DNA of 12,561 nucleotides from Immundisolibacteraceae bacterium (GTDB taxonomy: Bacteria; Pseudomonadota; Gammaproteobacteria; Immundisolibacterales; Immundisolibacteraceae). A model generated the notes under the pieces. It searched no databases and had not been told where the DNA came from. It worked only from the letters and a program-made list of their open reading frames with translations. This document shows positions 1-6,739 of the stretch, piece by piece. Location: assembly GCA_016763355.1 (NCBI GenBank), contig JAESTY010000057.1, positions 1 through 12,561 on the forward strand, read 5' to 3'. Position 1 is the first letter of the stretch. Each line of letters begins with the position of its first letter. The position numbers and the translations under genes are program-made.

Positions 1-386
1 ACCACCAGATAACCGGCCATTGCCGGGTTAAACAGGTTGTAGCCCAGGCCACCGTAGAGATGTTTGACCACCACAATGGCAAACAACACACCAACGATCA
101 CCACCCAAAGCGGAGCTGTTGGTGGCAGGCACAACGCCAGTAACAGCGCGGTCACCAGCGCGCTACCATCTAGCAGCGCCAGCGTCACCGACCGGCCACG
201 CAATAACATCACTAATGCCTCGGCAAGCAGCCCGGTCAGGCCAGCAACCAAGAGCTGCATTAACACCGTTGAACCAAACAGCCAGACCGACACACTAATC
301 ACCGGAATCAGCGCCAGCAACACCATTATCATGGTGCGGCCAACCGAGGCATTACCCTGTAAATGGGGGGAACTCGATAGATTCAC
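1..386 (-). CDS. rnfD: RnfD, electron transport complex subunit D (partial, N-terminal part)
   Basis: Integral membrane subunit of the Rnf/Rsx complex, which couples electron transfer between NADH and ferredoxin-type carriers to ion movement across the inner membrane. Only about 128 N-terminal residues are in the window; the gene continues beyond position 1. The start is a GTG at 386-384, six bases after the rnfC stop, with AGAGGA about ten bases upstream. The protein begins MNLSSSPHLQGNASVGRTM, followed by hydrophobic segments, then the family signatures LLDGSALVTALLLAL, CLPPTAPLW and GYNLFNPAMAGY, all typical of RnfD/NqrB. The threonine that carries covalent FMN in this family lies further downstream and cannot be seen. 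Position after rnfC matches the usual A-B-C-D-G-E order. No ATG start fits the homology better. Confidence 0.93.
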   Translation of the reverse strand, partial: MNLSSSPHLQGNASVGRTMIMVLLALIPVISVSVWLFGSTVLMQLLVAGLTGLLAEALVMLLRGRSVTLALLDGSALVTALLLALCLPPTAPLWVVIVGVLFAIVVVKHLYGGLGYNLFNPAMAGYLV

Positions 387-392
387 CGCCGG

Positions 393-2130
393 CTAATCCT
401 CTGACCCGGGTTTGTCGCTGGCAACATTGACCTGTTCACTATCCTGATTATTGGTAGTCGTTGAAGAAACCGATCCATCCAGCTCCAGCTCTAGCTGGAG
501 TTGTTTGGCCCGATTAACCGCCGCCATGACTTCATCTGAAGGAGCCGGCTTGGCAGGGGCGCTCTGTTTAGTATTAGCGCTGCTGTTCTGATCACCATTG
601 GCAACATCACTGGGGTCATCAGCCGGTTTGTTAGCCGACGATTCACGCCGGGTGCGCTTAGCCTGACGGCGCTGCTGGGCTTCATCCTCCCGACGAATCA
701 GGCGCGCATCGCGGGCCTCCATCCGATCACGAGCAACATCCGCCCCTCCCTGCTGACGACGTTCGGCCCGAATTTCACTCTTTGCCGCGCGGTATATTGC
801 ACCAGCGGTATCTTGCTGGGGCAAACATAAGCGCAGGCGCCACATTCAATACAATCAAACAGGTGGTGATGTTCGGCCTTGCCGTGTTCGCCGGATTTAG
901 CAAACCAGTAAAGCTGCTGTGGCAATAACCCGGCCGGACAAACCGATACACAATCACCACAGCGGATACAGGGCTGGTGGCTGGCCTGGTGCTCGGTCAG
1001 GTTCCTGGTTTTACCCGCTAACGGCATAACCTCGTTCTGGGATTCACCCAGCACCAGAATACAGTTACTAATTTTAACGATCGGCACTTCTGCCGACGGC
1101 AGGGCAAACCCCATCATCGGACCACCCATTATCAGCTTGGCTGGTTCCGCAGTAGCTCCCCCGCAAGCCTGCAGTAATGCTTCTATCGGTGTGCCAAACA
1201 ACACTTCGCGGTTTTGTGATTGCGCAATTCCGTTACCGGTGATGGTCACGACCCGAGAAATCAGTGGCATACCCTGGGTAACCGCCTGGTGCAGCGCAAA
1301 CAGAGTGCCAACATTTAAACAGAGCACACCGATATCGATGGGCAACCGCCCTGTGGCACCTGTTTACCGACCAGGTTTTCAATCAGCTGTTTTTCACTCC
1401 CCGATGGATAACGGGTCGGCACCACCACCAACTCCAGCTGGCTACCGGGTTGATCAGATATAACCGGCTGCATTTTGGCTATCTCGGTTGCCAACGCCTC
1501 AACCGCTTCAGGACAGTCATCTTCTAGCGCCAGCGACACCTGCTCAACCTTTAACAGCTGACCAAGACTTACAGCCGCCAACACAAGCGCAGCAGCCTGC
1601 TCGCGCATAAGCATGTCGTCGCAGGTGATACCCGGCTCACACTCGACCCCGTTGATAATCAAGGTGGAAAGCCGTCGGCCGTCGATACCATTGAGCTTGA
1701 TCCAGGTGGGGAAACCGGCACCACCGAGTCCGCTCAAGCCAGCAGCGCTGGCGATTTCCACCAGATCCTCTAAGGTTAATTCAGACCATTGGCGGCAAAC
1801 CTGCGCTACTCGGCGATCACTGCCATCTGGCTCAATAATCAGTGTGGGTAGGGATAAGCCGGAGAAATGAGCCGCCGGATGGTCGGCCACTTCAACCAGT
1901 TCACCGGCAGCCGGGGCGTGCCAGGTCACCGCGCCGCTGCGTTTATCGACCACCAGCGGTTGTCCGGCTGCGATCTCGACCCCGATTTCGACCAGCAATT
2001 CATCATGTTCAGTCATCGGCAGATAGAGGCGCTCGGGCAATATCGGCGGTTGAATAGGTAACTCGGTAGAGTCACCGCCATCAAATACCAGACCGGTTAA
2101 ACCGCCACGAAAACCATGCAGCTGACTCAT
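393..2130 (-). pseudogene. rnfC: RnfC, electron transport complex subunit C, interrupted by two frameshifts
   Basis: Peripheral NADH/FMN-binding iron-sulfur subunit of the Rnf complex. The reading frame opens at ATG 2130-2128, overlapping the rnfB stop (ATGA), and ends at TAG 395-393. The N-terminal part carries LSGLGGAGFPTWIKL (about residues 132-146, nucleotide-binding) and NGVECEPGITCDD (160-172). It then needs a one-base correction near 1344-1345, where the frame switches after VGKQVPQGG to LPIDIGVLCLNVGTLFALHQ. Two ferredoxin motifs follow, CIRCGDCVSVCP and CIECGACAYVCP. A second one-base correction near 794 is needed between IPLVQY and YRAAKSEIRAERR, after which comes the charged C-terminal helix and a VMAAVNRAKQLQ unit like the repeats in the E. 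coli RsxC tail. Both lesions are single-base losses. As written, translation stops after about 271 codons (TAA 1317-1315). With both bases restored the product would be about 579 residues. Flanking rnf genes are intact, so sequence error or very recent inactivation is likely. Confidence 0.92.
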
Positions 2131-2738
2131 GATGGCGCCTGGTCTACTGGGCCTGCTAGATCCACCGGGTGCGGCACCGATGACACTGCAGTTTCGACAT
2201 CAACTGCTGAATCTGGCTGCGGCCATTGCCAGGTGGCTGCGGTTGGCTCAACCGGTAACATGTAGATGCAGTCAACCGGGCACGGCTCGACACAAAGATC
2301 ACAGCCGGTGCACTCGGCGGCAATCACGGTATGCATTAACTTGTTCGCACCCAGAATCGCATCCACCGGACAGGCCTGAATACACTTGGTACAACCAATG
2401 CAAATTTGTTCATCGATCCAGGCCACGGTGGGCAATTCACTCTCAACGCCGTTGTCCGGGTTGAGTGGTTTGCTCTCTACCCCAAGCAGATCAGCCAGCG
2501 CATCGATAGTCGCCTGACCACCCGGCGGGCATTGATTAATATCACTTTCGCCGGCAGAAATGGAAGTGGCATAAGGACGACAACCAGGAAATCCGCACTG
2601 ACCACACTGAGTCTGCGGCAACTCTTTATCGATTCGCTCTATCAGCGGATCGCCCTCGACTTTAAATCGAACGGCGGCGAGCCCCAGCACCGCACCGATC
2701 CCTGCTGCCAATAGAACCAGGATAAATACCGCACTCAC
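2127..2738 (-). CDS. rnfB: RnfB, electron transport complex subunit B (iron-sulfur)
   Basis: Membrane-anchored polyferredoxin subunit of the Rnf complex that relays electrons within it; 203 residues, close to the usual length. One N-terminal transmembrane helix (about residues 3-24) is followed by the Fe-S domain with QCGQCGFPGC (Cys45, 48, 53) plus Cys70. Two ferredoxin-type 4Fe-4S motifs follow: CIGCTKCIQACP (Cys113, 116, 119, 123) and CTGCDLCVEPCP (Cys143, 146, 149, 153). All twelve expected cysteines are present. The start is GTG at 2738-2736, one base after the rnfA stop, with no strong Shine-Dalgarno sequence; translational coupling to rnfA is likely. The TGA stop overlaps the rnfC ATG. 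The roughly 40-residue tail after the last cluster is Pro/Val/Ala-rich and not recognisable. Confidence 0.96.
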   Translation of the reverse strand: MSAVFILVLLAAGIGAVLGLAAVRFKVEGDPLIERIDKELPQTQCGQCGFPGCRPYATSISAGESDINQCPPGGQATIDALADLLGVESKPLNPDNGVESELPTVAWIDEQICIGCTKCIQACPVDAILGANKLMHTVIAAECTGCDLCVEPCPVDCIYMLPVEPTAATWQWPQPDSAVDVETAVSSVPHPVDLAGPVDQAPS

Positions 2739-2739
2739 G

Positions 2740-3318
2740 CTAGCGAACCAGGCCCGTAAAACCCATAAAAGCCAGACTCATGATGCCGGCGGTGATCAGC
2801 GCAATGGCGTTACCCTGAAATGGCAGGGGCACATCGGCCACCTCAAGCCGTTCGCGCATGGCCGAAAACAGCACCAGCACCAGGGCAAACCCGAGCGAAC
2901 CACCAAAGCCAAACAGCAAGGACTCGAAAAAGCTGTTCTGCTGCTGCACATTTAACAGCGCTACCCCGAGTACCGCGCAATTGGTGGTAATCAAGGGTAA
3001 ATAGATACCGAGCACCTGAAACAGCAGCGGACTGGATTTGTGAATAAACATTTCAGTGAACTGCACCACACCGGCAATCACCAGAATAAAACTGATGGTG
3101 CGCAAATACTCCAGCCCAAACGGCAGCAATAAATATTCGTGCACCAGATAACTGCAGCCGCTGGAGAGGGTGAGCACAAACATGGTGGCCAACGACATGC
3201 CGATAGCGGTTTCGAGTTTTTTAGAAACCCCCATAAACGGGCAGAGGCCTAAAAACTTCACCAGTACAAAGTTATTAACCAGGGCGGTGCTGACCAGAAT
3301 GAGCAGATAGCTTTTCAT
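2740..3318 (-). CDS. rnfA: RnfA, electron transport complex subunit A
   Basis: Polytopic inner-membrane subunit of the Rnf/Rsx complex, paired with RnfE in the membrane core. The product is 192 residues (E. coli RsxA is 193), with about six hydrophobic helices. Strongly conserved stretches are LVNNFVLVKFLGLCPFMGVS near the N terminus, GIYLPLITTNCAVLGVALLN in the middle, and GNAIALITAGIMSLAFMGF at the C-terminal end; the two Cys lie in conserved LCPF and TTNC motifs. The ATG at 3318-3316 agrees with homologues. There is no Shine-Dalgarno sequence in front of it; instead a TATAAT box sits eight bases upstream (listed separately). It stops at TAG 2742-2740, immediately before rnfB. First gene of the operon. 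Confidence 0.97.
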   Translation of the reverse strand: MKSYLLILVSTALVNNFVLVKFLGLCPFMGVSKKLETAIGMSLATMFVLTLSSGCSYLVHEYLLLPFGLEYLRTISFILVIAGVVQFTEMFIHKSSPLLFQVLGIYLPLITTNCAVLGVALLNVQQQNSFFESLLFGFGGSLGFALVLVLFSAMRERLEVADVPLPFQGNAIALITAGIMSLAFMGFTGLVR

Positions 3319-3326
3319 AATGGCGA

Positions 3327-3353
3327 ATTATAGCCGGGTTGCGCAGCAAGCAA
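3327..3353 (-). promoter_or_regulatory. Candidate sigma-70 promoter of the rnf operon
   Basis: On the minus strand a perfect TATAAT (3332-3327) lies 15 bases after TTGCTT (3353-3348). A 15-base spacer is short; CTTGCT with 16 bases is an alternative -35. Only eight bases separate the -10 box from the rnfA ATG, so transcription would begin at or next to the start codon, giving a leaderless or nearly leaderless message. It lies downstream of the putative terminator of the preceding gene, as expected for an independent promoter. This is pattern recognition only. Confidence 0.45.
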
Positions 3354-3417
3354 GCCCCTAGCCGCGAGGCATTAATGCAATTAGAAAACCACTGATGCCA
3401 GCTAACATTTTCGATAT

Positions 3418-3450
3418 ATAAAACCAACAGATAAAACCAATAATAAAACA
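3418..3450 (-). repeat. Short AT-rich direct repeats upstream of rnfA
   Basis: The unit ATAAAACCAA (plus-strand reading) occurs perfectly at 3418-3427 and 3431-3440, and a degraded third copy (ATAAAACA) follows at 3443-3450, so copies are spaced 12-13 bases apart. The tract lies about 65-95 bases upstream of the candidate rnf -10 box. Tandem half-sites with near-helical spacing could be regulator binding sites or an upstream A/T element. The third copy overlaps the T-rich tail of the putative terminator read on the minus strand. No known operator is recognised. Confidence 0.35.
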
Positions 3451-3470
3451 GGAGCTGTTGAGCTTGCCCC
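3441..3470 (-). terminator. Putative Rho-independent terminator of the DUF4124 gene
   Basis: On the minus strand, starting seven bases after the DUF4124 stop codon, the transcript reads GGGGCAAGCUCAACAGCUCC and then UGUUUUAUUA. AGCU-CAAC-AGCU forms a four-pair inner hairpin; GG/CC pairs (one further G-U possible) close an outer stem with a two-base bulge. The following U-rich run fits an intrinsic terminator, although the stem is short and imperfect. It would separate the DUF4124 gene from the rnf operon on the same strand. Confidence 0.45.
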
Positions 3471-3476
3471 AAATTA

Positions 3477-3944
3477 TCAGTCACATTTTGTCTGAATCAA
3501 CTCGCCCATCTCATCGACCTTGCGTTGTTGGGTGGCCGCGTCGATATATTCGCGTTCACCGGCGTCGTTATAGTCGAAATAGAGATAGCCACCGCTAACC
3601 ATATCGGCCAGCTCCTGACGCAGGATGGTGCAGCGCCGCTGCTGTTCAATTTTGTCAGCTTTACGTTTCGCCTTAGCCTGCTTTTTTTGCTGACGCTCCC
3701 GATTCATCAAATCTAACAATTTTTTCTGCACCGCCCTTCGCGAGGCATCATCTGCCACCCCGGCTACCGATTTGGAGGCTTCAATATCGAGCTGTTTGGC
3801 CCCCTGATCAGCCGGTTTATCACCAAAGTGAACCCTACCCTGATCATCGGTCCACTGATAAATGCCAGCATTGAGCGGCCCTGCACCACTGAGCATAACC
3901 ACACCAAAAATAATACCCACTAGCGCTTCCAGGCGTAATGCCAA
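3477..3944 (-). CDS. DUF4124-domain exported protein of unknown function
   Basis: Small secreted or periplasmic protein with an N-terminal DUF4124 domain: after a signal sequence comes GIYQWTDDQGRVHFGDKPAD, the typical Y-x-W-x-D-x-x-G-x-x-x-F/Y-x-D-x-P pattern. The middle (about 60 residues) is highly charged and Lys/Arg/Gln-rich, probably helical (RERQQKKQAKAKRKADKIEQ). The C-terminal part holds two cysteines and a YLYFDYNDAGEREYID segment. I choose the TTG at 3944-3942: AGAGGA lies eight bases upstream, and it gives a clean signal peptide (MALRLEALVGIIFGVVMLSG, cleavage probably after LNA). An in-frame ATG at 3977-3975 has no ribosome site and would add MFDEFHQRIIA, with acidic residues unusual in a signal peptide. 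The function of DUF4124 proteins is unknown; adjacency to rnf does not prove a link. Confidence 0.85.
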   Translation of the reverse strand: MALRLEALVGIIFGVVMLSGAGPLNAGIYQWTDDQGRVHFGDKPADQGAKQLDIEASKSVAGVADDASRRAVQKKLLDLMNRERQQKKQAKAKRKADKIEQQRRCTILRQELADMVSGGYLYFDYNDAGEREYIDAATQQRKVDEMGELIQTKCD

Positions 3945-3988
3945 TGCGATAATCCTCTGATGAAATTCATCAAACATAAACTGCTGGT

Positions 3989-5158
3989 ATGACCAGGCCT
4001 ACTCACTTTCAGGCTGCACAGCGCATGGCGCAGATTGAACCTTTCCACGTCATGGAGATGATGCGTCGGGCCGCGGAACTTGAGACCCAGGGCCGTGACA
4101 TCTTGCACCTCGAGGTCGGTGAACCTGACTTTGCCACCGCAGAGCCGATCATTGCCGCAGGTATCTCGGCGTTGCAAGCGGCAGAAACCCATTACACATT
4201 AGCCCGCGGCCGAATCCAGCTGCGCCAGAAAATTAGCAACTGGTACCAGCAACGTTATCACGCGAGCGTAGACCCAGAACGAATTCAGGTCACCGTCGGC
4301 GCTTCCGGCGCTCTGCAGATGGTCTGCTGGTCGCTGATTAATCCGGGTGATGAAGTCCTGCTAGTCGACCCCGGCTATCCCTGCAACCAGAATTTCGTGC
4401 GCCTGGCCGGTGGGACCCCGGTGCTGTTGCCGACCAGCGCCAGCAACGGCTGGAAGTGCACCCCAGAGCAAATTGACGCAGCCATCACCAGCAAAACCCG
4501 CGCCCTGTTAATCGCATCACCCAACAACCCCACTGGCACGGTGATGAGCCGGCAACAGCTCACTGACATCGCCAGGTTATGTGAAGGCCATAAGATTGCC
4601 CTGATTGTCGACGAGATATACGGCGGATTGATTTACGACCAGGCCGATTTTTCTGCCTGTGAGCTAGGCAGTGAAGTTTTTGTGATTAACAGTTTTTCAA
4701 AATACTTTGGCATGACTGGCTGGAGGTTGGGCTGGGTAGTCAGCCCGGAACGGTTTGTGCGGCCACTGGAAAAACTGGCGCAAAACCTGGTGATCTCGCC
4801 GCCGACCATTTCCCAGTTTGCCGCCGAAGTGGCATTTGAACCCGCAACTATCGCGATTCTGGAACAGCGCCGCCAGCAATTTCAACAACGCCGCGATTAC
4901 CTGCTCAAAACACTGCCCAACCTGGGGTTCAAGATTGAGTCCTGCCCCGGTGGTGCCTTCTATATCTTTGCTGAGATCACCCAACTGCAGCGTTCCAGTA
5001 ATGATCTGTGCCAACACATTCTTGAACAGGCCGGTGTTGCACTAACACCCGGATTAGATTTTAGCCGCGACCACGCTGACAACCATGTGCGCCTAGCCTA
5101 CACCATCGACATGGCCGACCTAAAAACGGCGGTGCAGAGAATTGCTGCCGTCGTCTAA
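3989..5158 (+). CDS. Pyridoxal phosphate-dependent aminotransferase (class I/II)
   Basis: Cytoplasmic fold-type I PLP aminotransferase of 389 residues, a normal length. Visible landmarks: LHLEVGEPDF (39-48) for substrate binding, HYTLARGRIQLRQKI (68-82), ASPNNPTG (176-183), IVDEIYGGLIY (206-216) with PLP-contacting Asp208 and Tyr211, the Schiff-base lysine Lys238 in NSFSKYFGMTGWRLGW, and the C-terminal Arg in DNHVRLAYT that binds the substrate carboxylate. The substrate cannot be read from the sequence; relatives include aspartate- and alanine-type transaminases. The ATG at 3989 has a poor ribosome site; a second ATG at 4025 (Met13) precedes AQIEPFHVMEMM, where many homologues begin, and is a real alternative. 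It is divergent from the DUF4124 gene with under 50 bases between starts, so promoters must overlap. It ends in TAA and converges on the nitroreductase gene. Confidence 0.93.
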   Translation: MTRPTHFQAAQRMAQIEPFHVMEMMRRAAELETQGRDILHLEVGEPDFATAEPIIAAGISALQAAETHYTLARGRIQLRQKISNWYQQRYHASVDPERIQVTVGASGALQMVCWSLINPGDEVLLVDPGYPCNQNFVRLAGGTPVLLPTSASNGWKCTPEQIDAAITSKTRALLIASPNNPTGTVMSRQQLTDIARLCEGHKIALIVDEIYGGLIYDQADFSACELGSEVFVINSFSKYFGMTGWRLGWVVSPERFVRPLEKLAQNLVISPPTISQFAAEVAFEPATIAILEQRRQQFQQRRDYLLKTLPNLGFKIESCPGGAFYIFAEITQLQRSSNDLCQHILEQAGVALTPGLDFSRDHADNHVRLAYTIDMADLKTAVQRIAAVV

Positions 5159-5198
5159 CAACTCATTCAGCCACAAGGGCCTCGATAGCCATCACACC

Positions 5199-5220
5199 CA
5201 ACAAAAACTGAATTTTGTTG
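5199..5220. terminator. AT-rich hairpin between convergent genes
   Basis: CAACAAAA (5199-5206) and TTTTGTTG (5213-5220) are perfect inverted repeats around a six-base loop, midway between the aminotransferase stop (5158) and the nitroreductase stop (5228). Either strand gives an A-rich arm, a loop and a U-rich arm, so it may act as a weak bidirectional terminator. The stem has few G-C pairs and no long trailing U run, so efficiency is doubtful. Confidence 0.35.
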
Positions 5221-5227
5221 CCATTGT

Positions 5228-5749
5228 TTACAGAAAATCAACCACATCCGTAAGCGGTAATCGCGGGGTCAGCTCCGGTAATTCAGCTGGATAACCAATG
5301 GTTATCAGCGCCATTGGCACGATATCTTCAGGCAGCTCTAATAGCTTTGAGACTGCAGCAGTTTCGAAATCACCAACCCATGCCGACGCCAAACCTGCAG
5401 CTACGGCGGCTAGCTGCGCGTAGGAAGCAACAATGGTTGTGTCCTGGATCGAAAACAACTGGCCAGACTGCTCACCAAATGACTCCACCGCGCGTTTAGG
5501 GTCGGTACAAAAAACCATGCAAACTGGCGCTTCGGCAATAAACTCATTGTTCGCTGCGCATTCCACCAACTGCTGACGCTGGCCTAAATCAGTCACCACC
5601 AAAATTCGGTAAGACTGCAAATCCCCCGCCGACGGCGCTGCGGTGGCAGCCTCCAGAATGGCGTGCAATTTCTCCTGTTCAACCAGCATTTCCGACTCAT
5701 ACCGCCGTACTGAATGGCGATTGCGAACGGTTTCAAAAAAACTCCACAT
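5228..5749 (-). CDS. Nitroreductase family FMN-dependent oxidoreductase
   Basis: Flavoprotein of the nitroreductase superfamily, which reduces substrates with NAD(P)H through bound FMN; the substrate is not predictable. The product is 173 residues from the ATG at 5749-5747, chosen because GAGGAG lies six bases upstream; an in-frame TTG two codons earlier is less likely. Landmarks: RNRHSVRRYE at the N terminus (FMN phosphate binding), AATAAPSAGDLQSYRI (the family's A-P-S-x-G-x-L-Q-x-x segment), a short middle with AEAPVCMVFCTDP, then GLASAWVGDFETAAVSKLL and ALITIGYPAE, typical of the C-terminal half. The length fits the short single-domain members. It lies 84 bases downstream of bamD on the same strand and could be read from the bamD promoter; no separate strong promoter was seen. 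Confidence 0.9.
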   Translation of the reverse strand: MWSFFETVRNRHSVRRYESEMLVEQEKLHAILEAATAAPSAGDLQSYRILVVTDLGQRQQLVECAANNEFIAEAPVCMVFCTDPKRAVESFGEQSGQLFSIQDTTIVASYAQLAAVAAGLASAWVGDFETAAVSKLLELPEDIVPMALITIGYPAELPELTPRLPLTDVVDFL

Positions 5750-5832
5750 CAGCAACTCCTCAACTGTTTGGGCGCAACAGACAGACCATTTCCGATCGAT
5801 CCCCGTTGGCCAGGTTCACTGCGGGTACTCAT
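5749..5832 (-). CDS. Possible small leader ORF between bamD and the nitroreductase gene
   Basis: A 27-codon open frame begins with ATG at 5832-5830, one base after the bamD TAA, and ends in a TGA (5751-5749) that overlaps the nitroreductase ATG as TGATG. The peptide starts MSTRSEPGQRGSIGNG and is polar and basic, without a signal or membrane segment. It fills the whole intergenic space and would couple translation from bamD to the nitroreductase gene. It has no good Shine-Dalgarno sequence and I recognise no homologue; a chance open frame of this size is quite possible. Confidence 0.2.
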   Translation of the reverse strand: MSTRSEPGQRGSIGNGLSVAPKQLRSC

Positions 5833-5833
5833 A

Positions 5834-6619
5834 TTAATTAACGACCTGAAACCCCTCGGCATCTAAAGTGGCACGATGCTGGGGATAATTACTCTGCAAC
5901 AATCGCAAACTATTACCTGCCAACACTTCCTGGCCCAATAGTCGATAAGACTTTACTAGCAAGGCCAGGGCATCCGGTATCGCCGTGGTACCGGGGTAAG
6001 TTTCTATGACAAACCGGGCCCTGCCACTGACGGCCACATAGGCACCACGCTTCATATAATAGTCAGCCACGTGAATTTCATGATGTGCCAGACGGTTGCG
6101 CAGATAGACCATGCGCTGCCGGGCATCATCCACATATTCGCTTTCAGGATAGAGCCTTAACAGCAGCAGAAACGCATCAAATGCCTGTTTTGCGGAAGCG
6201 ACTTCCCGAGCCGAAACATCCTGCGGCATCAAGCGCTCGAATATCGATACATCACGGCGGAAATGCACCAGACCGCGTACGTAATAGAGATAATCAATTT
6301 GTTCGTGCAGCGGATAAAGTTTGGTAAACCGGTCAATCGCATCCAGCGCTGCCTCTGGCTGACTATCGCTAAAATAGGCGTACGCCAGGTCCATCCGCGA
6401 CTGTTCCGCATAGGCCCCGTATGGATATCGAGATATCAGCCTTTCATACATGTCTACAGATGCGGTAAAGCCACCATCGAGCAAATATCCTCGCGCCTTA
6501 TTGTAGAGTTCTTCCGCGCTCCAGCTAGCAGTAAAATCATCTTCCTGCACATCCCCTGCACAACCAGCTAGTAGCGATACCAACAGAGGCAATAATATCC
6601 AAATTTTTACTGACCGCAT
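5834..6619 (-). CDS. bamD: BamD, outer-membrane protein assembly lipoprotein
   Basis: Essential lipoprotein of the BAM complex (formerly YfiO/ComL), which inserts beta-barrel proteins into the outer membrane from the periplasmic side. The product is 261 residues with a lipoprotein signal peptide ending in the lipobox LLAGC; Cys20 would be acylated. TPR-like repeats follow: SAEELYNKARGYLLDGGFTA (about 34-53), MYERLISRYPYGAYAEQSRM and DLAYAYFSDSQPEAALDAID, with the BamD hallmark HEQIDYLYYVRGL and the later YPESEYVDDARQRMVYLRN and EIHVADYYMKRGAYVAVSGR segments. The ATG at 6619-6617 has GGAAG six bases upstream. Divergent from rluD, as in many gammaproteobacteria (yfiO-rluD-yfiH). Confidence 0.96.
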   Translation of the reverse strand: MRSVKIWILLPLLVSLLAGCAGDVQEDDFTASWSAEELYNKARGYLLDGGFTASVDMYERLISRYPYGAYAEQSRMDLAYAYFSDSQPEAALDAIDRFTKLYPLHEQIDYLYYVRGLVHFRRDVSIFERLMPQDVSAREVASAKQAFDAFLLLLRLYPESEYVDDARQRMVYLRNRLAHHEIHVADYYMKRGAYVAVSGRARFVIETYPGTTAIPDALALLVKSYRLLGQEVLAGNSLRLLQSNYPQHRATLDAEGFQVVN

Positions 6620-6739
6620 TTCGACTTCCGCACCTGATCATCCATAATGACTTTACATTACCCACACCAGACCTCGTAGATCGGTGCTACACATGACCGC
6701 ATCAACCTCGACGATTGATCAACGACCCTAGAAAAAAAC
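6620..6739. promoter_or_regulatory. Divergent promoter region between bamD and rluD
   Basis: These 120 bases separate two divergently read genes and must contain promoters for both, but I see no near-consensus pair. TTTACA (6652-6657, plus strand) resembles a -35 element for rluD, followed only by a weak -10 after a 19-base spacer. CATTAT on the minus strand (about 6645-6650) is a possible bamD -10 without a good -35. A short palindrome TTGATCAA lies at 6715-6722, close to the rluD start. rluD has an A-rich stretch (AGAAAAAAAC) rather than a Shine-Dalgarno sequence before its ATG. Confidence 0.4.

Noticed and set aside
64..396. Plus-strand open frame of 110 codons opposite rnfD.
   Set aside because: Low-complexity Thr/Ala/Asn/Ser composition; it is the antisense shadow of a clearly recognisable rnfD.
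780..1360. Programmed ribosomal frameshifting in rnfC.
   Set aside because: Neither site has a slippery heptamer, RnfC is not known to use frameshifting, and two successive shifts would be needed to make one protein.
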